Positions 1 to 10,504 of a DNA stretch of 64,000 nt are shown in pieces. Positions within the stretch are counted from its first letter, which is position 1, and every line of letters starts with the position of its first letter. Position numbers and translations under genes: made by a program. Source of the stretch: Otatea glauca. Lineage: Eukaryota > Streptophyta > Magnoliopsida > Poales > Poaceae. The notes beneath the pieces were generated by a model. The model made no database searches. It had not been told where the DNA came from and saw only the letters and a program-made list of their open reading frames with translations. Where the stretch lies: positions 48,075,869 to 48,139,868 of the forward strand of contig CM070721.1 of assembly GCA_036346275.1 (NCBI GenBank), read 5' to 3'.

Positions 1-790
1 TCTTTGGAAAAGGATTTATAAGACCTAGTTCATCGCCATGGGGAGCACTGCCTTATTCGTCAAGAAGAACGACGGAGTTTTAGGATGTGTATAGACTATC
101 GTGCACTCAATGATGTGACGATAAAGAATAAGTATCCGCTACCGGGATCGATGATTTGTTTGACCGATTGAGAGGAGCAGAGTATTCTCCAAAATTGATC
201 TCCGATCGTGATACCATCAATCAAGATCCGATCGAGGATATCCCAAGATCGCATTTTCGTCAAGATATGGACACCACGAGTTTACAAAGTGATGTCTTTT
301 GGTTTGACAAATGCACCAAAGATATTTCATGAACTTAATGAATAAGGTTTTATGGAATATTTGATAAGTTCGTCGTCGATTCATAGATGATATCCTTATC
401 TATTCCAAGACGAGAGAAGAGCACGCCGAGCATTTGAGGCTAGTCCTTGAAAAGTTGAGAGAGCAACAATTGTTTGCAAAATTTAGCAAATGTGACTTCG
501 GAAAAATAAGGTGGAATTTCTTGGACACATAATGACAAAGCAGAAGGAGTTGCGGTAGATCCAAAGAAAGTGGAGACGGTTCTACATTGGGAACAACCCA
601 AGTCGGTAACCCAAACCGTAGTTTCCTTGGAATGGCGGGTATTACCGTCGATTCATCGAAGGATTCTCTACGATTGCGAGACCTCTTACGCAATTGTTGA
701 AAAAGGAAAAGAAATTTTATGGACTTTGAGTGTGAGAAGAGTTTTAGGAGTTGAAGAGGAGTTTAACATCGGCACTTTGTATTAGTTTTA
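1..790 (+). pseudogene. gypsy reverse transcriptase fragment
   Basis: Readable RT motifs are spread over several frames. About 80-130 encodes RMCIDYRALND followed by IKNKYPLP, typical of gypsy RT. Positions 380-397 encode FIDDIL, the catalytic F/Y-x-DD box. Downstream come pieces such as FLGH and the DPKK/VET region. Single-base indels break the frame many times, for instance between the start of the window and the FIDD box, so no full-length enzyme can be made. Protease and the start of RT are outside the window. Confidence 0.88.
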
Positions 791-1170
791 CCCGACGCTC
801 ATCAAGGCTTCGACATCTATTGTGATGCATCGCGTCGGGGATTGGGATGCGTGTTGATGCAAAATAGGAAGGTAATTGCCTATGCATCGAGGCAATTGAG
901 ACCACATGAGGAGAACTATCCGACCCATGATTTGGAATTACGTCGTAGTGCATGCACTAAAGATATGGCGTCATCATCTCATCGGAAATAGATGTGAAGT
1001 GTATACAGATCATAAAGGTCTTAAGTATATCTTCACGCAAGCTGATCTAAATATGAGGCAAAGAAGATGGTTAGAGTTAATTAAGGATTATAATGTGGGA
1101 ATTCACTACCATCCTGGTAAAGCCAACGTAGTGGCAGACGCCTTGAGCAGAAAGAACCACAGTGTGAATA
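790..1170 (+). pseudogene. gypsy RNase H fragment
   Basis: The conserved plant gypsy RNase H is readable: FDIYCDAS, then RKVIAYASRQLRPHEENYPTHD, EVYTDHKGLKYIF, and the closing HPGKANVVADALSRK near 1110-1155. The first half up to PTHDLEL and the second half from VVHALKIW are near-contiguous with one frame change around 940. In the intact family this domain degrades the RNA strand of the RNA-DNA hybrid during reverse transcription. Confidence 0.88.
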
Positions 1171-1199
1171 TCTTTGTTGGAAACAGTCAAAGCGGAATT

Positions 1200-2187
1200 G
1201 TGTAAGGATTTTAAATTAGAACTGGAAATGGTACCGTATGATTCCTAGCAACTTTGAAGTAAGACCCACCGAAAGATCGATCAGGGAAGGGCGTAAAGAT
1301 GATGATAAGATCAATAGAATTAAGGGCAAAATGGATGAAGGCAAAGCAAAAGATTTCAAACTGGATGAACAAGGTACTATGTGGTTTAAAGAGCGATTTG
1401 TGTGCCGAACAAAAAGGAGTTGAAGCGATTAATTCGAGGAGGCTCATGACTCCAAGTACTCAATTCATCCAGAAGTGCGAAATGTATCAAGATTTAAAGG
1501 AAAGATTTTGGTGGCCAAGCATGAAACGAGAAGTCGCGAATATGTTGCATTATGTGACATATGCCAAAGAGTCAAAGCTATGCACCAAAGACCAGCAGGC
1601 TATTACAACCCCTAAAGATACCGAATGGAAATGGGAAGAAATTGGTATGGATTTCATAACCGGATTGCCCGTAACGCAAAGTGGATATGATTCTATATGG
1701 GTCATAATAGATCGCTTAACTAAAGTGGCACATTTCATACCCGTGAAGACCACCTATTTCGGGACCGTTAGCGTAACTTTATATGGCACGGATCGCCCGC
1801 TTGCACGGAGTATCAAGAAGATAGTGTCTGATGAGGTACCCAATTTACCTCCGATTTTGGGGTAAGCTACATGAGGCAATGGGGACTCGTTTGAACTTCA
1901 AGATGTACCTACCATCCGCAGACTGATGGTCAAACTGAGAGGGTTAACCAGATATTGGAAGATATGTTGAGAGCCTGCGCTTTAGCATATTCAACCTCAT
2001 GGGACAAGTGTTTGCCTTATGTTGACTTTAGTTACAACAACAGTTATCAGGCGAGTTTACAGATGTCTCCATTTGAAGCTTTGTATGGTCGGTCCCTGTC
2101 GAACACCATTGAATTGGAATGAGACAAAGTAACGACATGTTTTTGGACCGACATCCTTCGTGAAGCGGAAGAACAAATCACCCGATC
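1200..2187 (+). pseudogene. gypsy integrase (zinc and DDE core), frameshifted
   Basis: The stretch contains the linker and zinc-binding region (DLKERFWWPSMKREVANML around 1490-1545, then the MHQRPAG-like segment in another frame). It continues with the core WKWEEIGMDFITGLP (about 1625-1670) and IWVIIDRLTKVAHFIPVKTTY (about 1695-1755). The second acidic region and TDGQTERVNQILEDMLRACA follow around 1920-1985, then YNNSYQASLQMSPFEALYGR to about 2095. Frames change at about 1440, 1770 and 1860, so it is a pseudogene. Order and sequence are those of plant chromovirus integrase. Confidence 0.88.
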
Positions 2188-2682
2188 GTGGAAAGGTTGA
2201 AGAGTGCACAATCAAGGCAGAAGAGTTATGCTGACAACCGTCGCAGGGAACTGAGCTTTGAACCCGAAGATTTTGTGTACCTTAGAGTCACACCTCTCAA
2301 AGGAGTTAGAAGGTTCCATGCAAAAGGAAAGCTCGCACCCAGATATATCGGACCATTCAAGATCTTGAGCCGCAGAGGTGAAGTTGCTTATCAGTTGGAG
2401 TTACCACCATCTTTGGCAGGAGTGCATGATGTATTCCAGGTATCACAACTGAAGAAGTGTCTTCGAGTACTAGAAGAGCAAACACCTTTGGAGGCAATTG
2501 AGCTGCAAGAAGATCTGACCTACAAAGAACATCCGATGAAGATTCTGGACGTAATGGACCGAGAGACAAGGAACAAGTCAACACGTTTCTGCAGAATTCA
2601 ATGGAGCAACCATTCGGAAAGTGAAGCAACATGGGAACGAGAAGAAGATCTGAAGAAGGAGTTCCCTAACCTATTTTTGTAG
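2188..2682 (+). pseudogene. integrase C-terminus with chromodomain
   Basis: An open stretch of about 164 codons ends at TAG 2680-2682 and is the best preserved part of the polyprotein. It starts in the integrase C-terminal domain (SYADNRRRELSFEPEDFVYL, then KLAPRYIGPFKIL), passes the conserved GVHDVFQVSQLKKCL, and ends in a chromodomain (PMKILDVMDRETRNKS, IQWSNHSESEATWERE). Chromodomains of this type are thought to steer integration by contacting heterochromatin. The frame enters from upstream integrase, and there is no ATG that would make it a separate gene. Confidence 0.85.
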
Positions 2683-2712
2683 ACAGCCCTGAATCTCGAG
2701 GACGAGATTCTG

Positions 2713-2728
2713 TTAAGGGGGGGAGGTT
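2713..2728 (+). other. polypurine tract of gypsy element
   Basis: A purine-rich run (AAGGGGGGGAGG) lies just before the TGTAACACCC start of the LTR. This is the plus-strand DNA primer position in LTR retrotransposons, and it fixes the LTR start at 2729. Confidence 0.85.
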
Positions 2729-5700
2729 TGTAACACCCTAATTTTTGCTCTCACTTAAATTTTGGAGTATTTTTTTTTTTGTGATTTTTTTGGGAATTTA
2801 TTTAAATTTAATTGGATTTATTCAAATAGGGCTTTCCTTGAAAACAATTGAATAATGGAAAAGTTTTTGCAAAGTTTTATTGCAAATATTTTAATTGAGT
2901 TCCAAATATCTCAAAGTAATTTCTGGAATTTTTCTAGAATTTTTCTGCTATTTTAAAAGCTCCAAATGATTTAATTGAATTTCTAGAATTATTTTAGATG
3001 TGAAATGATTTTAAAATCAGTTGAACAGTAATGGGCCGAACCCATTACTGTGCGTGTCGTCGGCCCAACCGCGCCGAAACCCTAGCGTCGCCCGGTCCGA
3101 GCCGTTCGATCCTAATCGGATGCCTATGAGTGAGCCACGTCGTCCGCGTGCGTGCGCCTTCGGATCATCGCCGCACGAACGGCTGGGAGAGGGCCACGTC
3201 GGTCGTCTTCGCGAGATCACCGGAGCTAATGCCACCGACCGCTTCCGCTCGTTCGCGCTCAGTAGCGCGCACGCCGAGGCCCCTTAAAGTGCACCGAGTA
3301 GCGCGTCGACAGAGCTCCTTTCATTGCGTCTTTTAACTCCTCGCACGCTGCCGAGACGCTCTAGAGACCACGGAGAGCTCGCCGTAGTTGTTCCTCGCGC
3401 CGCCATCGTTTCTCCGCCGCTTGCTTCGCCGTCGGTCCATTTCGCCGCCGCCGAGGTCACGATGCTCTGCCGAGTCAAGCGCGCCGAATGCGCTAGATCT
3501 TCTCGCCGGGAACCACCGAACGCCGCCGACTACGTCGTCTTCCTCATCTCCGCAAGCTTGCACCGCCGCACGCCATCGCCGACTTCGAGCATCGTTGACC
3601 GTCGGACCGCAGGAGGGTAAGGATCGTGCCACGCCACCCTCCTCTATTTTCTTTTAGTTTGTCTCGTGCTATTAGATCTGTTATGGACGGTCCGGATTAA
3701 CCCTAAGGTTTACACGTTAGTTGATCTTGATCGTTAGATCTAGAGCGAACGGCTTGGATTAGATCTAGTTTCGCGATGTGTTTTTGTCTTAGCCGTTGGA
3801 TCGTTAGTGAACGCGTGAGATTGTGCCTGCGTAGCGGGTCAATAGTAAACGGCTCGTACCGTGGAACGTTGGATTTAGATCTGAACGGCGGCCGTGAGTA
3901 GATCGGTGGGCGGATCCGCGCTGCTCAAATTTGAACGCGGCGGCGGAGATGACGTCGCACTTCATCGAATCACCGCGACGCTGTGCGCGTTGACCGAGGT
4001 GAGACCAGATCGGACCATTGAGTTGGGCGCACGTTGCTGGATGCGTGACGTGGGGCGTGGAGTCGCGGCGTCGCCGAACCGCGGGGTGAGATCCGACCGT
4101 TGGATGAGCGGCGGTTCGATCTTGCCGCGTGTCGCGTCGGGATTGGTGCGCGATCGTCGCCGACGCCACGACCACGTCACCGGTGCATGAGCGATCTTGC
4201 GCGATCCACGGTGGACGAGCCGAACCGTGGACCCATTTATGAATCAAGCAACGTGGCGGCACTAGAGGTCGCCACGTGTCGCGGCCGACGTCATCGCGAC
4301 GCCATAAATATGTTTTATATAAAAATATTTTGACCAAAATTCTTTTATGTGCTGACGTCATCATGATGCAATGCTGACGTCATAAATGCGAATTTTCAGT
4401 ATAAAAATAATTGGGAAAAATCGGATTTCTTAATTTCGTATTTTGATTTTATTCAAACTTCAAATGACTATAACTTTTGCATTTTAACTCGGATTTGGGT
4501 GATTCAAATTTCTAAAAATTCATAAAATTATGATCTATTTAATGATGAATTTTATTTGAATTTTTGAGGCCATTTAGTCCTCTGTATTATATTTTTATTG
4601 TATATTTTGTTTGTACGTGTAGACGCAAATTTGCCGGAAAGTTTCGAGGAAGAATTCGTCGCTCAAGACCAAGCTTCGGAACACGACCAGCAACTCTTTG
4701 AAGGCAAGTGATGCTTTGATCATTTTGATCCCAGGTTTTTAAAATGTAGTTTATGCTTTGAAACTATGCATGCTTATTTATTTAAAATGAATTTAAATGG
4801 ATTTGGGATAATGTAGTTAATCAACCCATTTTGTTATGCCACCTTGAATTATTAATTGTATGCCCTAAATCTTTGTCACCCTAAGTTTGATTATATTAGT
4901 TGGATGTTAATATTATGCCAACACGGGAGACTAGACCGTGAGTAGATGCTTAGCCTTGCAACGAGTCATGAATGATCTTTCAGGAAAATGCTACAAAATT
5001 GACTAATGGAATATTGAATGTATTTTGAAAGTGGTGTGATGATGCCACATGATGATATGGAAGTATGGTGACCTGTGTGGTTCCATATTGATGTTGAGTT
5101 ATTGCTGGCATGTGTTGCACAATAATCAACTGGGTGGGAAATGATTTAGGCGGGGCAAGTGGCAAGAGGTTGTGTGCAGTGGGCTGTGTGGCATTGGGTT
5201 GATGAGTGTTGTGAGTCTGTGTGCCACAATGGGTCAGTGTGCCACTGTTGAGTGTTGGAAGTCTTGCCTTGGTCAGTTAAGGACTTCACCTTGCAAGCCT
5301 TTGATCTGAGTCACCCGTACAACCACATGTCTTATATGGGACAGACCTAGTTGACTAGGGTTCTGATATCTTTCCTCTGATACCTCGGGGTGACAGTACA
5401 TGGGGTGTATCTGTATGGGGAGCGACTGCTACGGCTTGGTGCCCATCCAACGGTGATTGGCGGTCCTATACTTGGCTCTGTGTGAGGAAGTGATAGTGAA
5501 GGCAATAGGAGAGGTTCTTTAGTTAAGGTAGAGGTTCTGAAAAGCTTTGTTGCGGACAATCACCGTGTGGTGGCGGGTGTATCTTGTGGGTAAAGTGTAC
5601 AACCTCTGCAGAGTGTCAAAACTATTGAATAGCTGCGCTCATGTATTGAGCATTGCTCGGGATTACAGATCAAGGGTAGATTTTCATAAACAAAATGTGG

Positions 5701-6323
5701 GAAGGGTGGTGTGTGCCAAGTGTTAAAAATGAGTATTAAGGTGTGTGCCGAGAATCTTCGAGGAAAAACCATTTGAAGAAATTAGTATTACTTATAACTG
5801 TTCCAATGCTTTAATCTAATTAAGATACTGGTTTAAAAATGCTGTTAATGCAAAAGAACCATTTAAGCCCAACCTTTGGAATAAGCTTTGCATATAGTAA
5901 TAGCGTTGCATCCTGTGCATTACTTGTTGAGTGCCTTGTGTACTCACCCCGCCTTGCTTATCAACCCCAACATCAGTGGATGAGACTACACCAGTTTGGG
6001 AGGAGGAGTACATCGAGGATTCGAACAACTAGGGGGCAAGCCCAGTCGGTTGCCTGTGGCCAGATGAAGGCTTCCACGACCCTTTTCTTATGTTCCGCTG
6101 CTATTTCTTTACTTTGAATAATGTAAGCCCTGTGTGGCTGACTTATCTGTAAGGAGACCATAAGGTCGTACAATTCGGTTTATATACATGATTGGCACTA
6201 ATTATTCTTATATCTTCGTGAATGTCTGTGATGTGCAACCCTGTATGACTGTGTGTGCTAGCGTGATCCTGGACTGGCACAGAATACACAGAGGGTCCGG
6301 ATCTGCAGGTTCGGGGCCCGACA
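2729..6323 (+). repeat. 3' LTR 'A' of the gypsy chromovirus
   Basis: The LTR starts with TGTAACACCC straight after the polypurine tract and ends with CCCGACA at 6323, about 3.6 kb. Its layout recurs in the LTRs at 17447-20343 and 50501-53613. It has an AT-rich U3, a GC-rich block (about 3030-3620) ending in a splice-donor-like GGTAAGG, and an AT-rich stretch with two TGACGTCA palindromes (4353 and 4375). Then come a U-rich tract and TAG at 4622, a short acidic open stretch, about 1.2 kb of low-coding sequence, a second acidic stretch with a stop, and a conserved tail (GTTGCCTGTGG, CTAGCGTGATCCTGGACT). Confidence 0.88.
4623..6032 (+). other. putative two-exon acidic reading frame in LTR A
   Basis: Exon-like block 4623-4703 (81 nt) follows a U-rich tract ending in GTGTAG and precedes GCAAGT, a GC-type donor. 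Read from its third base it encodes an acidic, Gln-rich stretch starting ANLPESFEEE and ending DQQLFE. Exon-like block 5977-6032 (56 nt) follows an acceptor-like CATCAG. Joined in phase 1 it reads VDETTPVWEEEYIEDSNN and stops at TAG 6030-6032. The upstream GC-rich block ends in a donor at 3617, also in phase 1, giving GAC at the join. No ATG exists in the phase-1 frame, so the start is unknown. Splicing is inferred; equal exon lengths and third-position differences against 51990-53328 support coding. Confidence 0.5.
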
Positions 6324-7065
6324 ATCTACTTGAATCAGTAGACCACAAGCCGACGGGGCATTACTCGACCAAGCCAGAACTTAGCAGTAATCGACCAAGC
6401 GCTTGAACGGAGCCTCTACTGGGCAGAGTTCAGGGGCTACTATCAAATATCTAAATATGGGGTATGAGTACATACCGGAAACACGAAGACTATACCATTT
6501 ATGCTCAAGCAAGCATCTAGAAACTTTGGATATCACGGGCCGATTATATGGGATAAGATATACGCGGAGGGGATATCTCCATACTAGGAATGACTCGATC
6601 ACTTTCCCGTTACGAGGAAACCAACTCGAGTACGCCTGGTATTCAGGGAAGTTTGAATATGTTGCGAAGATCGACATGGCAATGGACTACTCTCAGCTAT
6701 GATCTGGTATCCCAAACTGACTACAACTCAACTTGAGGCAGGGCTACCCCGACTATATAAGGCCAGGGGTAGGTATCGCTCGGGCGAGGAGAAAGAGAGA
6801 AGACTTTTTAGAGCTTTTACAAGACGTAGAGCAACCAGGAGCCAACGGACCACGCTTCGTCAACCTACAGCCATAGTTTATCCATTGTTTAGATCCAATC
6901 TTCATTGTGCAAGGGCTAGACAACTCGCTCTGTACTCGATACACTAGATACATACATCATCCGCATAGGTAGTAGGGTATTAGTCTATCTAGGGGCCTAA
7001 ACCTGTATACATCGTGTGCCACTGTTTTCATACTTGACTCTGACACCCGAAGGTACCCGTGATCA
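6324..7065 (+). repeat. fragment of another gypsy-type LTR
   Basis: There are no long frames. The sequence has an LTR promoter layout: a GGGCTACTATC-like U3 part, a TATA box TATATAA at 6754-6760 after GGCTACCCCGAC, then GTAGGGTATTA and CCTAAACCTGTATACATCG near 6970-7015, which are typical of the R/U5 part of grass gypsy LTRs. Both ends are missing: the left abuts the LTR ending at 6323 and the right abuts the truncated copia LTR. Superfamily is inferred from these short motifs only. Confidence 0.6.
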
Positions 7066-8674
7066 TAAGTTTATTGTCGATTTCTAACCTTCGATAGTGG
7101 GCAAAGCTCAAAGGAGCACAAGAACCTCTAAAATCTTCAAAGAGGGGAGAGTTACCCCTACCCCTCTATTTATACTACTCTTGAGCCATCCTCCACCCTT
7201 AGATGAGTTCCTTCAACCCTAAGGAACAAATCTAGGGCTAGGATTGACTCACTCACATAGCCATACATGGGCTAACTCGAAACCCAACAACCATATAGAG
7301 TTTTTGCATGCTTTTCAAAACATACTAACTAGATCCGCTACTCTATCACCTAGACCGCGATCCAACGGCCCTTCATAATCTGAGCAACTTCAAGTTAGCA
7401 GCTCATCCATTCCTTGTCTTCTAGGTTTGCAACGATTTCGTCCTCGATCCTCAATCGTCTAGACCTCCGGTGCACCTCGCCTAGTCCCAGTCATCCTTCG
7501 TCTCACCATGACCTAGCATAGTCGTCCTGTGATCATCAAAGACAAGAAAAAACCCATCAGATAGCAATGTCCAAAAAGATATTCAATAAACATCACAAAA
7601 TCACAATTTTAATGCATTCTCGCTCATAAAGGTCGGTGCTACTGCCCTCAGGCAGGTAGCACCACCCAACAACAAAAATCAATCAAGGAGGCTCTTTAGA
7701 AAAATCACACCACCCTGAGGGCCAGTGCTACCGCCCCATGGCCGATAGCACTGGACATGATGTGACCATGCCGGTCCAGCAAGCCATGCTTCTACCTCAA
7801 GCAAAGACAAGGGCCCAACAACTTCTGACGCTCCAAGCCCAGCCCGAGATCGAGTCCAATTCGTTCACGAGTCCAATTCGGCACCCAGGAGCAGTCCAAC
7901 TAAAAACAACCATATATGGGTCATACGAAGTCCGTTTGAGGCGTTCTTGGACTCTAAGGAGAAGCCCACGACGAGATCTTTCCAATGGATGTGGTTTCAC
8001 ATTCAAAATCCTTATAGATCGATGGGAATCATCAAAACTAGATGATATACAGAAACTACCGTGTGCTGCGACACCTCCACTTGGGCCCAAAGGCATTGTA
8101 CGACCTAGGGTTGCACGGCCAACCCCTTGGCCGCCTCCCTTGCCCTCTTCCTCATATATTCAATAGTCATTGCTAGAATAGATGGGTTTTGCTTAGATTA
8201 TAACTAGACACTCTGTCAGTTTTTCGCCATACATCGGTTTGTAGAACCCCAACTGTGTGCTTAATATTATTTGCAATTTTAGATTGCATCTTCTACGTTC
8301 TTGCTTGTGTTCTCGATTCGCATGCAGGGATAAGCCTTCTTGGTGAGGTCAACCATGTTTATGCGTGGTTGATAACCAAAGGAGCCATGGTGTAGTGATT
8401 GTAGGGTTCGAATCCGTTCTGATTGGAAGCCGGATCGTCAACGTCGAGTTCTCCACCAATCGATTTAGTACTACCTGTCGGAAGATCAGGCCACCGTTCC
8501 CATCAGGGGGCGGTGCTACCTCCCTCAAGGGTGGTAGCACCGTAAATTCTGGACACTTATCTAATTGCTTCAAATTTTGAAACGAAGTTCAAATCAACCT
8601 CAAACCTAAGCACCACATGCTTAAGTAATGTCAATAACTCATCACCATCATGGGTAGACCTCCACATGGTCTTT
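7066..8674 (-). repeat. left (3') LTR of copia element, truncated
   Basis: Homologous in order to the right LTR: GGGCAAAGCTCAAAGGAGCAC near 7100 matches the block near 17345. TCAATCGTCTAGACCTC and TCACCATGACCTAGC near 7460-7510 match the block near 20600-20660. AGACCTCCACATGGTCTTT at the end matches 20996-21013. The outer left part is missing. It carries three hairpins built on GGTGCTAC/GTAGCACC (7633-7663, 7722-7755, 8512-8545) that the right LTR lacks. No coding potential is credible here. Confidence 0.8.
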
Positions 8675-8690
8675 GAATCTCCCCCTTGAT
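8675..8690 (-). other. polypurine tract of copia element
   Basis: Read on the minus strand this is CATCAAGGGGGAGA next to the LTR start, the usual position and composition of a copia plus-strand primer. The exact LTR boundary is uncertain by a few bases, because the two LTR copies still share TGGTCTTT beyond the last CA. Confidence 0.75.
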
Positions 8691-10504
8691 GAGTATATAG
8701 ACAAACACCCGAAAGGCATCAAATTTGAGTTTGAAAGATAGAAGAAGCAATTTGAATAAGCCAAACTTGGTCAAGAAGAAGTGGGAATAAGATCATGATC
8801 AAGATGGCAAGAAGGTTTTTAGAGCAAACCAAAGAAAGAGCAAGTTTTCCACAAGAGCTCTAAAAATCCAATAAAAACTCACAACAGATCAAATATGCTT
8901 ATGATCTTTTAAAAATTATCACGATTTCACCAAGATCATAAAACCAAGATGCATTCACATTTTTACCTATTGATGATGCCTTTTCTACGTTTTCTCCCCC
9001 TTTTGGCAATATAGGCATCAATAAGACATTTTCACTGATTTCTCCCCCATTGAGGAATATGCATGAATGAAATGCATCTTAAAAGAGCTTTGAGAATTAT
9101 CCAAGTGATCACATATACAAAGTATGACACCAAGCTACTTAATTTCATATTACGCTAAACTAAGACATGTCAAGTGCAAATGTCAATTTCACTAGCAAGC
9201 ACAAATAAGACTATGTCATTTTTGCATGATTTAACAAGTGCAACACTTATCATAGTTTCCAAACTAGAGGCAAAGCCATACAATGGATCAAATGGAAAAC
9301 CTAGAGTTCAACCTACTCAAAACTTTGGGATAGCTAGGTGCTCATACAAGGTCCTTCGGGCTCAATTATCTTTAATGCAAATTTTTTCTTTAAGACTTCA
9401 AATGACATATTGGGGCGCAAATGTTTGATATTATTTGCATTCTTTACCCACTTATGTTTTTATTTGCATTTATCAAGTGTAATTGACTCAAGCCATAATC
9501 GATCTCTCAAGAAGAACTCTTAAGAGGATGGTCTTGGTCATACACGATACATTCCAAGTTCATCCTAAGTGCAATGCAAGCAGTCTTGTGAATTTAAAGT
9601 GTTGAGATCAATTTGCACAAAAAGAGATTTTTTATTTTAGCACATAGATTTATGAGCATGTGAATGACTCGAGTATGAAACAACCTAGCTTCACCCAAGT
9701 TGCTATAGGGACTCTAGTAGAAATCCAAAATTTTATAAATAACAGCATATGCACCTAGAGAGTAAACATAGAAAGGAAAAGCAACATGTTTTATCAGGTT
9801 TTCATTTAAAGCTTTAATTTTCAAATTTTAAAAATCTTAGCAAGATGAATCAATATGAACTTGGGCATATCTAAGCTAGCATTTTTCTTCATAAAAGTAG
9901 CAGGGTGCATAGCATGAATAGTAGCTCATTTGCATAATAGACACATATCATAAAAATAGAAAATAAAGTCTATATGCAATGCATGAAGCAAATTCTCAAA
10001 CTCCCCCTCAACAAGTGAATCAATTTTAAGTGCAAATCTGGTTAAAGTTGAGTTATTAGTAGAATTAAGCTCAAGAAATGTCCAAATGAACTCAATCGAA
10101 ACCAGAAACACAGCATAAGGAGAGAAGCTCGAGAGACTAGGTGGCTACAGAGCATAGAAAAGATAGTAGATAATACTATGGCTCAGACTCGCTCTCATCT
10201 TCTCAAATGACTAACATAGGGAAGCTAGGGAGTGCACACAGACCCTGTCTACCCAGGGGGCTCAATACCTGCTAGACTTATAAGACTATGAGGGAACTCA
10301 ACCTAGAGAGAAGAGAGAACAGCTAATTATGCATGATAGCAACCTATAGCATAAGATGAGAGGTCCATGCAAAGCATGCTAGAAGTTTTAGTGAAGCGAA
10401 CTCAGAACTTTAGAAATAAGCCCAATAACACCCAAAAGATGCAAAAGAAAGGAAATGCTGGAAGAGAACATATATAGTACATAATATACAAACCAGCCCC
10501 CCCC
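8691..10504 (-). other. non-coding spacer between RNase H and 3' LTR
   Basis: About 1.8 kb of AT-rich sequence follows the end of RNase H. SIRE-type elements often carry an extra env-like frame here, but I see no open frame above about 85 codons and no recognisable domain. Two further CTCCCCC runs (about 8994 and 9043) look like internal copies of the polypurine tract. Confidence 0.6.

Larger units (their letters stand above)
1..6323 (+). mobile_element. Ty3/gypsy chromovirus (Tekay/Del-like), 3' part, decayed
   Basis: The window opens inside the reverse transcriptase of a gypsy element. Reading on the plus strand, RT, RNase H, the H2C2 and core parts of integrase, a chromodomain, a polypurine tract and a long LTR follow in canonical Ty3 order. 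A chromodomain at the end of integrase defines chromoviruses, and the integrase C-terminus plus the very long LTR fit the Tekay/Del branch. All enzyme regions carry stops and frameshifts, so the copy is dead. The 5' LTR, gag and protease lie left of the window, so the target duplication cannot be checked; the bases after the LTR are ATCTA. Confidence 0.93.

Noticed and set aside
5839..6117. 92-codon plus-strand frame starting at a real ATG in LTR A
   Set aside because: It overlaps the second acidic block in a different phase and is not kept in LTR C, whereas the acidic frame is.
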